DNA of 64,000 bases, taken from Mayamaea pseudoterrestris (lineage: Eukaryota; Bacillariophyta; Bacillariophyceae; Sellaphorales; Sellaphoraceae). How positions within the stretch are numbered: position 1 is the stretch's first letter; every line of letters begins with the position of its first letter. The translations under genes were made by a program, and so were the position numbers. The notes beneath the pieces were generated by a model. That model made no database searches, had not been told where the DNA came from, and was given only the letters and a program-made list of their open reading frames with translations. The stretch is from positions 221,052 to 285,051 of the forward strand of contig BROI01000031.1 in NCBI GenBank assembly GCA_027923505.1, written 5' to 3'. Positions 42,767 to 52,940 of this stretch are shown piece after piece.

Positions 42767-43553
42767 ATGACCACAAGACGCCGCTTTATTCTGCTTTACC
42801 TGACATGCTTTCGCGCATGGACATGCCAGTCGTTTATTGTTGACGTTGAGGTTTCTAAAGATCGACGCTGCAATGCTAAAAAGCTTGCTGCAGAAGCTAA
42901 CGGTCGAGACGAGACGCCTGTTCGACAGTTGACGTCTGCGGCTACTTCCATGCTTGTCTTGACGATTCCAATCGTCGCTGCAGCAGTATCTGGGGGAGGA
43001 CTAGATTATGCAAATATTGATATTACAGGTCAAGACTTTTCGAATGGCAATTACAAGGGCAAGGACTTTACGCAAGGTATGTGTATGTGCGAATGTGCGA
43101 ATGAGGGGATGTGCGGATGTGTGGGAAGAAACGATTGCTGCATCCTTAGTGTACAGACAGTCGATAGTGATAAATGCCACATACCAACGTTGATCACTTT
43201 CATTGCCGTTTATATTGTCAGTCATTGCCAAGGCAACGACGTTCGCCAACAGCAACTTGCAGGGTTGTCGCTTTTACAAGGCCTTTCTCGCACGAACCGA
43301 CTTTTCAGGCGCTGACCTACGTGGCGCATCTTTGGAAGACACGAGTATGGATGATGCCATTTTGAAGGGTGCAATCGCATCTGGAGCCTACTTTGGAGCT
43401 AGTATACTTGACGTTGCGACGCTGGAGAATGCTGACTTTACAGATGCACAGATTCCTTTAAAGATTCTTGTACAGCTCTGCAACAGAGATGACGCTACAG
43501 GGACGAATCCAGCGACCGGTGTGGATACCAGGGATTCGCTCATGTGCCCATAG
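42767..43553 (+). CDS. Thylakoid-lumen pentapeptide-repeat protein, spliced
   Basis: Exons 42767-43076 and 43222-43553, with a 145-bp intron (GTATGTGT...TTGTCAG, phase 1). Product is 213 residues. The splice restores KDFTQVIAKATTFANSNLQG, matching plant TL15/TL17-type lumenal proteins. ATG at 42767 gives a tripartite leader: ER signal peptide (FILLYLTCFRAWTC, then Q-S-F), a basic transit region, and a second hydrophobic segment (SMLVLTIPIVAAAVSG) for thylakoid import. Pentapeptide repeats [A/x]-[D/N]-[L/F]-x-x follow (LDYANIDITGQDFSNGNYKG, then RTDFSGADLRGASLEDTS). The C-terminus has two Cys (~193 and ~212) that could form a disulfide. The role in the lumen is not established even in plants. 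Confidence 0.87.
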
Positions 43554-43974
43554 CAAATGACTGCCAGATATTGTTGACTACCGGTACAGTAACGGTAGAA
43601 GGTGTGGTGGTCCAAGTGATGAGAGAGCAGGCGTTGTTACCAGGCTCCACGATACCAGCACTGTACGATGGTCCTTTTTACTCGTAGGCTATTAACATAT
43701 ACTTACACAATGAGCCTACCTTGGCATATGATGTACTAAATCACATGGTAGTACCGTATACATATAATATATATACCGAACCGGCTTGCGTTTCACTTCG
43801 TTGCACGAAAGAAACAGCTGTGCGAGACATTCGTCGTAGAAGTAACGGTACGACTCGACACTTGTTGACCACACCGCCACTGCACCACGGAAACGCTGCA
43901 TTCAGAACGACAAAAGACAACGATAAAGAGGATTCGATACTTGTGCGATTGAGTGTGCACTCACTTACACAAGA
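43554..43974. other. Intergenic region
   Basis: 421 bp between two plus-strand genes. It contains an AT-rich TATACATATAATATATATACC at ~43757-43777, a plausible core promoter for the downstream small spliced gene. No coding support was found. Confidence 0.35.
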
Positions 43975-44729
43975 ATGAACGATCGATCGGTATTTATGAG
44001 CTACAAAAGTAGCAAAACAGTTGCGGCTGAAACGGTGCGGCTGCCTCATTGCTTGCAGCAGCAGGGGTTTTGTCACTCTTGCGCACTCGTCTTGGATCGC
44101 TTTCGCTCCATTTTGCCCCTTACTTTGTTTTCCTCTTTCGTTAAATCTCACAGGTCTATCAGTTTCTTCATGGTGCACTATACGGTGGAGTTTGGGGCTT
44201 GGTATGTTTCTGTGCACGTGCATTTCATCGACGCGTCAGTCAACGCTTAACGCACAAGCCTCTCCTTTGCCTCTCGTGGGCATTTGTCTAGGTCACACCA
44301 TTTCCAGCACCTGGATCAGCAGCCGCATTAAAGGAAGCAGCAACAGGCGTATTTCGACCTGTACCTCCATTTGGCTCAGTATCAACAGGTAGGTGAAGAA
44401 TCCATACTCCATGCGTCCATACGCGCTCATGCATGCATCATGCACAGCCATTGACGTAATGTCATTACATTCTCATCCCTTTCCAACGTGCAGCACCCTC
44501 CAATGCTATATTTTTTGGATCGGTTCTTGCAATACAACGCTTTTCAGCCAAGAGTCTTGAGTTGATGCGTCAGACGGAGGACGTTTACAACGACTTGTTT
44601 GGCTTCGTCATGATATATCCGTATTACACATCTATTTTAAATCACTCGGAGCGTCGATTAATAAGACATAATCGAGCTATCGGGGGAGCTGTTCTACTTG
44701 CTGTCATTTACGCGAATGTCTTGGCGTAG
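43975..44729 (+). CDS. Small spliced membrane protein, Tim17/NDUFA11-like
   Basis: Proposed exons are 43975-43989, 44154-44201, 44292-44388 and 44494-44729, all with GT-AG introns. They give 131 residues. Exons 2-4 are well supported by continuous sense: VYQFLHGALYGGVWGL joins VTPFPAPGSAAALKEAATG, then APSNAIFFGSVLAIQRFSA, and a C-terminal membrane stretch AIGGAVLLAVIYANVLA. The first exon (M-N-D-R-S) is the weakest call. Gly-rich helices with G-A-x-Y-G-x-x-W-G and a late R-x-N-R-A-I-G-G resemble the Tim17/22/23 and NDUFA11 fold of mitochondrial inner-membrane proteins; this is a pattern-level match. Unspliced frames in the region are meaningless. Confidence 0.6.
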
Positions 44730-44939
44730 CAGGCGTGTCGTAGCGAACGACAAGTTCCTTATTTGATACAGCAAGTAGCAAGTACATATAAAGCGTTACG
44801 TCGTATCACATACATTAGTAATATCTACTACCAGAAATAATCATACAATATTGTCCTTCATTACACACACTATTGTTTCTCCTCGATGCGCAACCGCCGC
44901 AGCGGAATTAAGTTGCCGTCATTGCCGATCAACAATCTG

Positions 44940-47900
44940 TCAATTATCCTGATGCACCGTTGCCTGCTGCAGCATCGCATTCGATACGCTGCGTTCCTGC
45001 GAACGATCCGACAATTCCAGGATCGAAGACTGCTCTGATGACGGGAGTTGCATTTGACCGTTTGCAAGAGCATTCACTGCGTTCCCTTGAGCTCGCCGCC
45101 TACTTTCCGCAAGCTCCGAGCGTTTCTTTTCCCAATCTCTTTGCAACTGCTCCAGACGACGCGATTGATCGACCTCCTCTTGCGCCAATCGCTTCTCGTA
45201 ATCAGCCTTTTCCTTTTCATGCTTTTCAAGAGTCTTCTTGTGTTGTGTCTCTCGCTCCGCCAGCGTCCGCTGCAGACTCTGCATGCGATTGTCATACACC
45301 TTCTTGGTGCGCTGCAAATTCTTTTGGAAATCCTCCTCCAACTTTCGGAGCTCCTCGTCCATTTCATTGTCCGAGACATCGCTGTCGATATCTACATCCT
45401 CAGACTGAGTCGGCGATATAGGCCCGGTCGATCCATTCATTGAAGGCGAACTGGCAAGCGTGCTTTCCATTTGAGAGCCCGCTGTTTCGGAACGTTCGAC
45501 TACTTTAGGAGGAGCACCTTGAAGAATCGGTGGCGCGATTACGGGACGAAAGCTGTCTAATTCGCCACTTGCAAACGTCCTCGACTCACCATTACTACCA
45601 TTAGGATCAACATGATTGGCAGCAAACGGCAATTCCGGCACCCATTCGTTATTTGTGATCAAGTTACACTTTGTGGCGCACACTTCCGCTTGTGCATCCG
45701 GAGGACGTAAATCTCTCGGATCTGTTTCCGCGTTCAACAATGGCGGCGCCAGCTGCATAAGAGGAACATTTCTGCTCAACGAAAGCGCCGCTGGAGTGGG
45801 CACCTGAGCGTCACCAGACGTGGGTATTAATTGTGGTGGCATTCGCTGCTGCGTTAACGTCTCTATAGCATGCGGTAGCAGCGACGCACCATGCGGGTGA
45901 GTTTGCAAAGTGATCTGTTGTGGCACATGCTGTTGTGACTGCTGCATTTGGCCCGGCATAGAAGGAAAAGGAGGCTGCTGGGTTAGTGTCAAAGCAAATT
46001 GCTGATTACTTGGTGGTATAGTCTGCTGCTGCTGGGCATGGAATTGCTGTGTGGGGGTTTGCTGCTGCACCTGCAATGGCGGCATCAATATTGGCTGCGG
46101 TGCATGGAGCTCCGCTGGTCGCATCTGCTGCAACGTCACTGGTGCTTGAACCTGACTATGCGGCAACTGCATAAGTGGGATCGACTGGCGTGCCTGCATT
46201 TGGGATTGCTCGTACGTCTGGGCCGGCCTTGAAGCCAATTGATGCTGCTGCGGTACCTGAACTTGCGGATGCACCATCTGGTGGTTCGAACCTTGGAACA
46301 ATGCACTCGGATTGGTCCGGGTATTTGTTGACGTCGGTTGGGTGCCTTGTACCGGTAATATCTGAGAGATTGAACCTGGTATGTGACCAGAATGCTGCAG
46401 TAATGGTGAACTTAACTCTGCCGGCCTCTCCCATTGCTGGGACCGGGGATGATTTTCCACAAACTCGCTCGCTTGTCCGGCCGTTGCAAGTCGCGACTCA
46501 TTCCTCCGAACGTTAAACGACTCCACTTGCATTCTCGCCGTACGAGCAAGTCCACTGATTGTCTGGCTAATTTCCAAAATGGCATCGTTCGGTATGTCAA
46601 GTTCCTGCACCATCTCCTTCGCGACTTGCACCGGATCATCTTCGATAAGATGAAAATCGAACTGCACATTTTGCGTTTGACCATCGACTGGCAGAGTCAC
46701 AATGAGCTTTAAAATATCGTCTGGATAAGGTCGCACACCAGGATCCAAAGGACCGACAACAGCGGCCGCCACCAAATACTGCTTATTACGCTTGAGAACT
46801 CCAACTGGTTGCGCCAATGTTGCCGGCATTGACTGGACCGAATGGGCATTCAAGCTTTGATCACCAACACAGTTCGTTGCACTTTCTGACTTCAAGTCTT
46901 GCAACTTATCCTCTAGTTCATGGCCACGGCCCATCATAACGGTCACTCGTCTGAAGTTTGTTTCGCATTCTGGCATTTCATCAAATCGATCGCCATCGTC
47001 GTCATCCTCTAAGTGCGTAGGCGCCACCTGCTGAAGGGACCGTAGAGGAGGAGTTGTTGAACGGCCGCGCTGCTGAGCTTGATCCAGTTCGGATTGACTC
47101 GTTTGGTGACCCGACGCTGACGAGCGATTCTTCATAGGAGTTGCGTCTAACTGCGACGTTGAATACGATGACTCGCCAGCCTCCAAAATAACACTTTCCC
47201 GGAGTGGTGGACGCACCAACACTTCATCGTCGTCGAGACCTTCGCGGATTTCAAGAAATGGGTGCTGCAAAAGCTCAATCGCCGTGGGTCTTATATAATT
47301 GCCGGAATCGTCCTTGTAACCGAGACACTGCTTGACAAATTCTCTCGCATGACGACTCTCCAACCGTTTCAAGACCTCGGGGGGTTCCCCAGCCGAAACC
47401 TTCTTGTAAATTTGGGCTGGGTTCATGCACTCTGAGTATGGGATCTCCTTGGTAAAAATCTCAAGCAGCACCATGCCAAAAGCGTAAATATCCACCTTGA
47501 CATCGTAAGATCCATCCTCATACATGTCCGGCGCCATAAATTCAGGTGTACCAAGAACGCTCAGTACTCTTCCATTCCTGTGTACCGTGCTCAATCCAAG
47601 GTCACCGATACGAAGGTCGCCCGAGGTGCCATTGATGAAAATGTTCTCAGCCTTCAAATCACGGTGAATCACTGGAGGATCCTGTGAATGAAGGTACTCG
47701 AGGCCTTTTAATATCTGCGTGGCCCATCTTTTGGCAATCTTCCACCGAATAAGCTGGACCTTGTTGATAAAGCTCTTGAGCGTGCCTGACGAAAGTATCT
47801 CCGTTACGAAATTGACCTCTTGTCGTTCTCGATTGACCCATGAGCCATGAAAACTAATAATGTTTTGGTGGTGTAGTCGCTCAAGTAGTCGCACTTCGTT

Positions 47901-48611
47901 AACAATTCGATTTCGTTCCAACTTTGGAACGCCCGAAAGATTGACGACGTTCCAAGCGACTTCAATTCCTTCCTGCGTGTCGTAGGCTCGATAAACATCC
48001 TTGGAAGCACCGCTGCCCAGTTTTTCAAGAAATCGTACATATCTTCCTCCTGGGGATCGATCAACAATGGCATTTTGCACTTCAGGACTACGAATATACT
48101 CGTCTAGATGATCAATGTCTCTTGTATTACCCATCGAAATTGGCGTCGATGAATGTTCCTGCTGCGGCTTCATCAAAGGTTCGATTTGAAGCGACGACTC
48201 AGGTTCTGTCAATGGATCAGCCGGACAAGAAACTGTTTCAAGATTTGTACATGGAGTTGGCATTTCTACAATGAATGGAGGATTATCCGATCCATTCTCT
48301 GGTAGAATAACTCGCAGCACTGCTCCCGAAACGTCAGCTGCATCATCCTGTGACGGCATAATCACTTGCGAGGGAACGTCCGAGTCGACCAATGGCGTCA
48401 ATGATCCAGTCGTCGTCAAGGGAGCAGAACGAATCTCCTGTTCCGTCGTAGCCGAAATAACAGAGCATGTAGTTCCCGCTGTGGAGGCAATAAGACAACC
48501 TCCTCCTGCCGATGAATTGATCGTCGTAGCAGCAGGTGCAGATGCCACCATAACCGCATTCTCTGCATCTGACTCGGTTTTTTCAAATGAAGCAGATTGT
48601 TCTACAGTCAT
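44940..48611 (-). CDS. WNK-type protein kinase
   Basis: ATG at 48611; 1223 residues. WNK kinases sense chloride and crowding and control ion transport and osmotic balance. The kinase domain (~200-460) lacks the usual strand-3 Lys (EVAWNVV) and instead has Lys in the Gly-rich loop (GSGASKDVY), the WNK hallmark. HRDLKAENIF, IGDLGLST (DLG in place of DFG) and GTPEFMAPDMYED are present. Next comes a segment LIVTLPVDGQTQNVQFDF to DDPVQVAKEMVQEL (~637-680), like the WNK autoinhibitory/OSR1-C-like domain. A long Gln/Pro-rich low-complexity region (~750-960) and a Glu/Arg/Gln-rich coiled coil (~1080-1180) follow. The N-terminal 190 residues are Ser/Thr/Ala-rich. No intron is apparent. Confidence 0.9.
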   Translation of the reverse strand: MTVEQSASFEKTESDAENAVMVASAPAATTINSSAGGGCLIASTAGTTCSVISATTEQEIRSAPLTTTGSLTPLVDSDVPSQVIMPSQDDAADVSGAVLRVILPENGSDNPPFIVEMPTPCTNLETVSCPADPLTEPESSLQIEPLMKPQQEHSSTPISMGNTRDIDHLDEYIRSPEVQNAIVDRSPGGRYVRFLEKLGSGASKDVYRAYDTQEGIEVAWNVVNLSGVPKLERNRIVNEVRLLERLHHQNIISFHGSWVNRERQEVNFVTEILSSGTLKSFINKVQLIRWKIAKRWATQILKGLEYLHSQDPPVIHRDLKAENIFINGTSGDLRIGDLGLSTVHRNGRVLSVLGTPEFMAPDMYEDGSYDVKVDIYAFGMVLLEIFTKEIPYSECMNPAQIYKKVSAGEPPEVLKRLESRHAREFVKQCLGYKDDSGNYIRPTAIELLQHPFLEIREGLDDDEVLVRPPLRESVILEAGESSYSTSQLDATPMKNRSSASGHQTSQSELDQAQQRGRSTTPPLRSLQQVAPTHLEDDDDGDRFDEMPECETNFRRVTVMMGRGHELEDKLQDLKSESATNCVGDQSLNAHSVQSMPATLAQPVGVLKRNKQYLVAAAVVGPLDPGVRPYPDDILKLIVTLPVDGQTQNVQFDFHLIEDDPVQVAKEMVQELDIPNDAILEISQTISGLARTARMQVESFNVRRNESRLATAGQASEFVENHPRSQQWERPAELSSPLLQHSGHIPGSISQILPVQGTQPTSTNTRTNPSALFQGSNHQMVHPQVQVPQQHQLASRPAQTYEQSQMQARQSIPLMQLPHSQVQAPVTLQQMRPAELHAPQPILMPPLQVQQQTPTQQFHAQQQQTIPPSNQQFALTLTQQPPFPSMPGQMQQSQQHVPQQITLQTHPHGASLLPHAIETLTQQRMPPQLIPTSGDAQVPTPAALSLSRNVPLMQLAPPLLNAETDPRDLRPPDAQAEVCATKCNLITNNEWVPELPFAANHVDPNGSNGESRTFASGELDSFRPVIAPPILQGAPPKVVERSETAGSQMESTLASSPSMNGSTGPISPTQSEDVDIDSDVSDNEMDEELRKLEEDFQKNLQRTKKVYDNRMQSLQRTLAERETQHKKTLEKHEKEKADYEKRLAQEEVDQSRRLEQLQRDWEKKRSELAESRRRAQGNAVNALANGQMQLPSSEQSSILELSDRSQERSVSNAMLQQATVHQDN

Positions 48612-50069
48612 TGTACTTCCTGTTGCGTCGTTGCAGAATCAAAAGGTGCAGCGTGGCTGCCAAGCCGGTCGTCGCCCCTATTGTTTTCGTGCGATCGCCT
48701 CGTGAAAACTTCCACCAGTAAACTCGTTAGTGACAACTATAATACCAGTACCGATACACCCACTCGCTCGTCTTGTTTTACAGTAGCTTTACACTATAAG
48801 AGACAATCGGCCCTTGTTTACAGCAGCGAAACAATCTTCGCGATGGCGCAAACCGCAAACCGCAAACCATCATCGTCTTGCGCTGCGGCTGCGACGTGAT
48901 GCAGCGAAGCGAGACGAATGAAAGTACTCTAAAGCGCATAGTGCCAGGACAATGTGGTAGTAAGAGTACTCTTCAATCATGATTTCGCGACCCCCGAATG
49001 ACTCATTTCGAACTTGTCACGATGGCCAACGGAAGTTACGCGAGCCGGTCGAGCGAGGTACAGGGCATACTGGGAGCTTCCAAAAACCCATCAAGCAAGC
49101 AAAGCAAGAAACGAACGGAAGTCGAAAGACGTTTTGTAGTTAGGGACATAATATATATATTTTAGCTGAAATGCTGGACTCGTCAGCTGTCGAGTCTAGC
49201 AGAGCAAGCACGTGCTTGCGTTTTTTTTAATTAGATGAATTTTTTTACTTAGATGAAAGGAAAAGAGTCTCAATGCGACACACAAATTATTGTCGGCGAA
49301 AGCCGATGGACCAATGGACGATGGATGCAACCAAAGCAAACGATTGTTTCCAACTTGTGTCGTTGCTTCATAACAATGTTGAGCAGTGAGATGGAACGGC
49401 AGCTAAACAATGAACTTGAGTGTAGCGAATGGTCGTCAACTTTGTTTTACTTGTTGATAACGACAACAATCGGGAAGAGGACTGCGTGAGCGAGACCGAC
49501 GCATTGACGCATGCATTCCTTGCATTTTGCATTGGATTGCAACTCCCAGCGCTGTCTGTCACTGGTTTCTGCCACGTCTCATTTGCAACATTGGAGCATT
49601 GTTTACTCCTCATTTCCTTAAGTGGTGCCCTGGTGCCGTGGTGCCGCATGGAGGTGATGGGGCCACATACCCACATACTGGTCGTTGCGGTGCATTGATC
49701 TATCTCACCTTCCCGGTGGTCATCCGCGACTTGTTACTGCATGGCAATGCCTTGCTCTTGCATTAGCATATAGCATAAAGGTGAAAGACTCTCATTTATA
49801 ATGCTTCGTAAAGAACAAATGGTCACGCTAAGTAACCGAGATTTGTGTTAGTTGCTTGCTTGACCATGAGTGGTGATGAGAGTTTTGGGGATGTCACTTG
49901 AAATGACGTCAAGTATCTTCTTTGAGGAACACGTTTTGCTCGACCATGCTTGCTGTGCTTGATGGGTTTTGGGAAGCTCCCACTATGTAACTGGTGAGCA
50001 CCCATTGTAGTATTATCGCCGGCCAAGCCAGTACCGGATTAAAGTATCCTTATGTTGGAGCCGGGTGAC
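48612..50069. other. Intergenic boundary between genes and satellites
   Basis: 1.46 kb without a supported gene. It holds the WNK 5' flank, an AT microsatellite at ~49151-49165, and T-rich tracts at ~49221-49251. Short frames at 49253-49766 overlap on both strands and show no domain. The satellite arrays begin at its right end. Confidence 0.45.
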
Positions 50070-50324
50070 AGATGGACTGCCAGGAGGCCTACACCATGGA
50101 ATGGTCTGCAGGCTGGGTGTGGCCAACACCCTAAAATCATGGAATCATACCACTACAATGCCCCGTGCCCTGGCCACCCAACAACCCAATGAGTCAGGCA
50201 AAACATGTCTAGGGTGTGCCATTGATATGAAGATGGTCTGAAATGGTGCAAAACGGACTGCCTGCCTGGAGGCCTAAACCATGGAATGGTCTGCAGGCTG
50301 GGTGTGGCCAACACCCCAAATTAT
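50070..50324. repeat. 180-bp satellite, left fragment
   Basis: About 1.4 units of the family containing GACTGCCTGGAGGCCTAC...GGGTGTGGCCAACACCCC...CCAATGAGTCAGGCAAAACATGTC. It stops abruptly after CCAAATTAT, where the 169-bp array begins. The same family resumes at 52941. Confidence 0.85.
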
Positions 50325-52940
50325 GAGACTGGTGACAAGTTGTCACCAGATACATTGCCATCCCCTGAGACATCAGCCATGCCTACCATCTTGTAGCGCA
50401 GCCTGAATAATGATGTTGGCACCATTCTGGTGTATTTTGGGCACCTACAGGGCTTGCTGTAGGGGCGTTTGAATGTCACGGCATCTGCGGGCTGAGACTG
50501 GTGACAAGTTGTCACCAAATACATTGCCATCCCTTGAGACACCAGTCAAGCCTACCATCTTGTAGCGCAACCTGAATAATGATGTTGGCACCATTCTGGT
50601 GTATTTTGGGCACCTACAGGGCTTGCTGTAGGGGCGTTTGAATGTCATGGCATCTGCGGGCTGAGACTGGTGACAAGTTGTCTCCAAATACATTGCCATC
50701 CCCTGAGACACCAGCCAAGCCTACCAATTTGTAGCGCAGCATCAATAATGATGTTGGCACCATTCTGGTGTATTTTGGGCACCTACAGGGCTTTCTGTAG
50801 GGGCGTTTGAATGTCATGGCATCTGCGGGCTGAGACTGGTGACAAGTTGTCACCAAATACATTGCCATCCCCTGAGACACCAGCCAAGCCTACTATCTTG
50901 TAGCGCAGCCTGAATAATGATGATGGCACCATTCTGGTATATTTTGGGCACCTACAGGGCTTGCTGTAGGGGCGTTTGAATGTCACGGCATCTGCGGGCT
51001 GAGACTGGTGACAAGTTGTCACCAAATACATTGCCATCCCCTGAGACACCAGCCAAGCCTACCATCTTGTAGCGTAGCCTGAATAATGATGTTGGCACCA
51101 TTCTGGTGTATTTTGGGCACCTAAAGGGCTTGCTGTAGGGGCGTTTAAATGTCACGGCATCTGCGGGCTGAGACTGGTGACAAGTTGTCACCAAATACAT
51201 TGCCATCCCCTGAGACACCAGCCAAGCCTACCATCTTGTAGCGCAGCCTGAATAATGATGTTGGCACCATTCTGGTGTATTTTGGGCACCTACAGGGCTT
51301 GATGTAGGGGCGTTTGAAAGTCACGACATCTGCGGGCTGAGACTGTTGACAAGTTGTCACCAAATACATGGCCATCCCCTGAGACACCAGCCAAGCCTAC
51401 CATCTTGTAGCGCAGCCTGTTAAATGATGTTGGCACCATTCTGGTGTATTTTGGGCACCTATAGGGCTTGCTGTAGGGGCGTTTGAATGCCATGGCATCT
51501 GCGGCCTGAGACTGGTGACAAGTTGTCACCAAATACATTGCCATCCCCTGAGACACCAGCCAAGCCTACCAATTTGTAGCGCAGCATCAATAATGATGTT
51601 GGCACCATTCTGGTGTATTTTGGGCACCTACAGGGCTTTCTGTAGGGGCGTTTGAATGTCATGGCATCTGCGGGCTGAGACTGGTGACAAGTTGTCACCA
51701 AATACATTGCCATCCCCTGAGACACCAGCCAAGCCTACCATCTTGTAGCGCAGCCTGAATAATGATGATGGCACCATTCTGGTATATTTTGGGCACCTAC
51801 AGGGCTTGCTGTAGGGGCGTTTGAATGTCACGGCATCTGCGGGCTGAGACTGGTGACAAGTTGTCACCAATATCATTGCCATCCCCTGAGACACCAGCCA
51901 AGCCTACCATCTTGTAGCGTAGCCTGAATAATGATGTTGGCACCATTCTGGTGTATTTTGGGCACCTAAAGGGCTTGCTGTAGGGGCGTTTAAATGTCAC
52001 GGCATCTGCGGGCTGAGACTGGTGACAAGTTGTCACCAAATACATTGCCATCCCCTGAGACACCAGCCAAGCCTACCATCTTGTAGCGCAGCCTGAATAA
52101 TGATGTTGGCACCATTCTGGTGTATTTTGGGCACCTACAGGGCTTGATGTAGGGGCGTTTGAAAGTCACGACATCTGCGGGCTGAGACTGTTGACAAGTT
52201 GTCACCAAATACATGGCCATCCCCTGAGACACCAGCCAAGCCTACCATCTTGTAGCGCAGCCTGTTAAATGATGTTGGCACCATTCTGGTGTATTTTGGG
52301 CACCTATAGGGCTTGCTGTAGGGGCGTTTGAATGCCATGGCATCTGCGGCCTGAGACTGGTGACAAGTTGTCACCAAATACATTGTCATCCCCTGAGACA
52401 CCAGCCAAGCCTACCAATTTGTAGCGCAGCATCAATAATGATGTTGGCACCATTCTGGTGTATTTTGGGCACCTACAGGGCTTTCTGTAGGGGCGTTTGA
52501 ATGTCATGGCATCTGCGGGCTGAGACTGGTGACAAGTTGTCACCAAATACATTGCCATCCCCTGCGACATCAGCCAAGCCTACCATCTCGTAGCGCAGCC
52601 TGAATAATGATGTTGGCACCATTCTGGTGTATTTTGGGCACCTACAGGGCTTGCTGTAGGGGCGTTTGAATGTCACGGCATCTGCGGGCTGAGACTGGTG
52701 ACAAGTTGTCACCAAATACATTGCCATCCCCTGAGACACCAGCCAAGCCTACCATCTTGTAGCGCAGCCTGAATAATGATGTTGGCACCATTCTGGTGTA
52801 TTTTGGGAACCTACAGGGCTTGCTGTAGGGGCGTTTGAATGTCACGGCATCTGTGGGCTGAGACTGTTGATAAGTTGTCACCAAATACATTGCCATCCCC
52901 TGAGACACCAGCCAAGTCTACCATCTTGTAGCGCAGCCTG
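50325..52940. repeat. 169-bp satellite array with 5-mer higher-order repeat
   Basis: Fifteen full units plus about half a unit. GAGACTGGTGAC or its close variants recurs at 50325, 50494, 50663 and so on every 169 bases to 52860, with no length change. Units differ only by substitutions. Diagnostic variants repeat every fifth unit: units starting 50663, 51508 and 52353 share AATTTGTAGCGCAGCATCAA and CTTTCTGTAG; 50832 and 51677 share GATGATGG and GGTATATT; 51001 and 51846 share GCGTAGCC and CCTAAAGG; 51170 and 52015 share GATGTAGG and GAAAGTCACGAC; 51339 and 52184 share CTGTTAAATG. This is an 845-bp higher-order repeat. Each unit carries two dyads. Minus-strand frames of 88 codons recur once per unit but rotate frame (169 is not divisible by 3), so coding is not supported. 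Confidence 0.95.
50331..50347. repeat. 17-bp dyad in the 169-bp unit (first copy)
   Basis: GGTGACAAGTTGTCACC has two perfect 8-bp inverted arms around one central base. It occurs once in every 169-bp unit, with single changes in units at 50663 (TCTCC), 51339 and 52184 (GTTGAC) and the last, partial unit at 52860 (GTTGAT). Such a site could bind a dimeric protein once per nucleosome-length repeat (inference). Confidence 0.8.

Noticed and set aside
49253-49766. Frames on both strands between the WNK gene and the satellites
   Set aside because: They overlap each other, are short and have no recognisable motif or splice logic.
50321-52908. Series of 80-88 codon minus-strand frames, one per 169-bp unit, with conserved peptide sequence
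   Set aside because: The unit length is not divisible by three, so the frame rotates and each frame spans 1.5 units. Substitutions show no coding pattern, and the similarity is due to the repeat itself.
50325-52940. CRISPR array
   Set aside because: There are no short repeats separated by unique spacers. The whole 169-bp unit is repeated, in a eukaryotic context.
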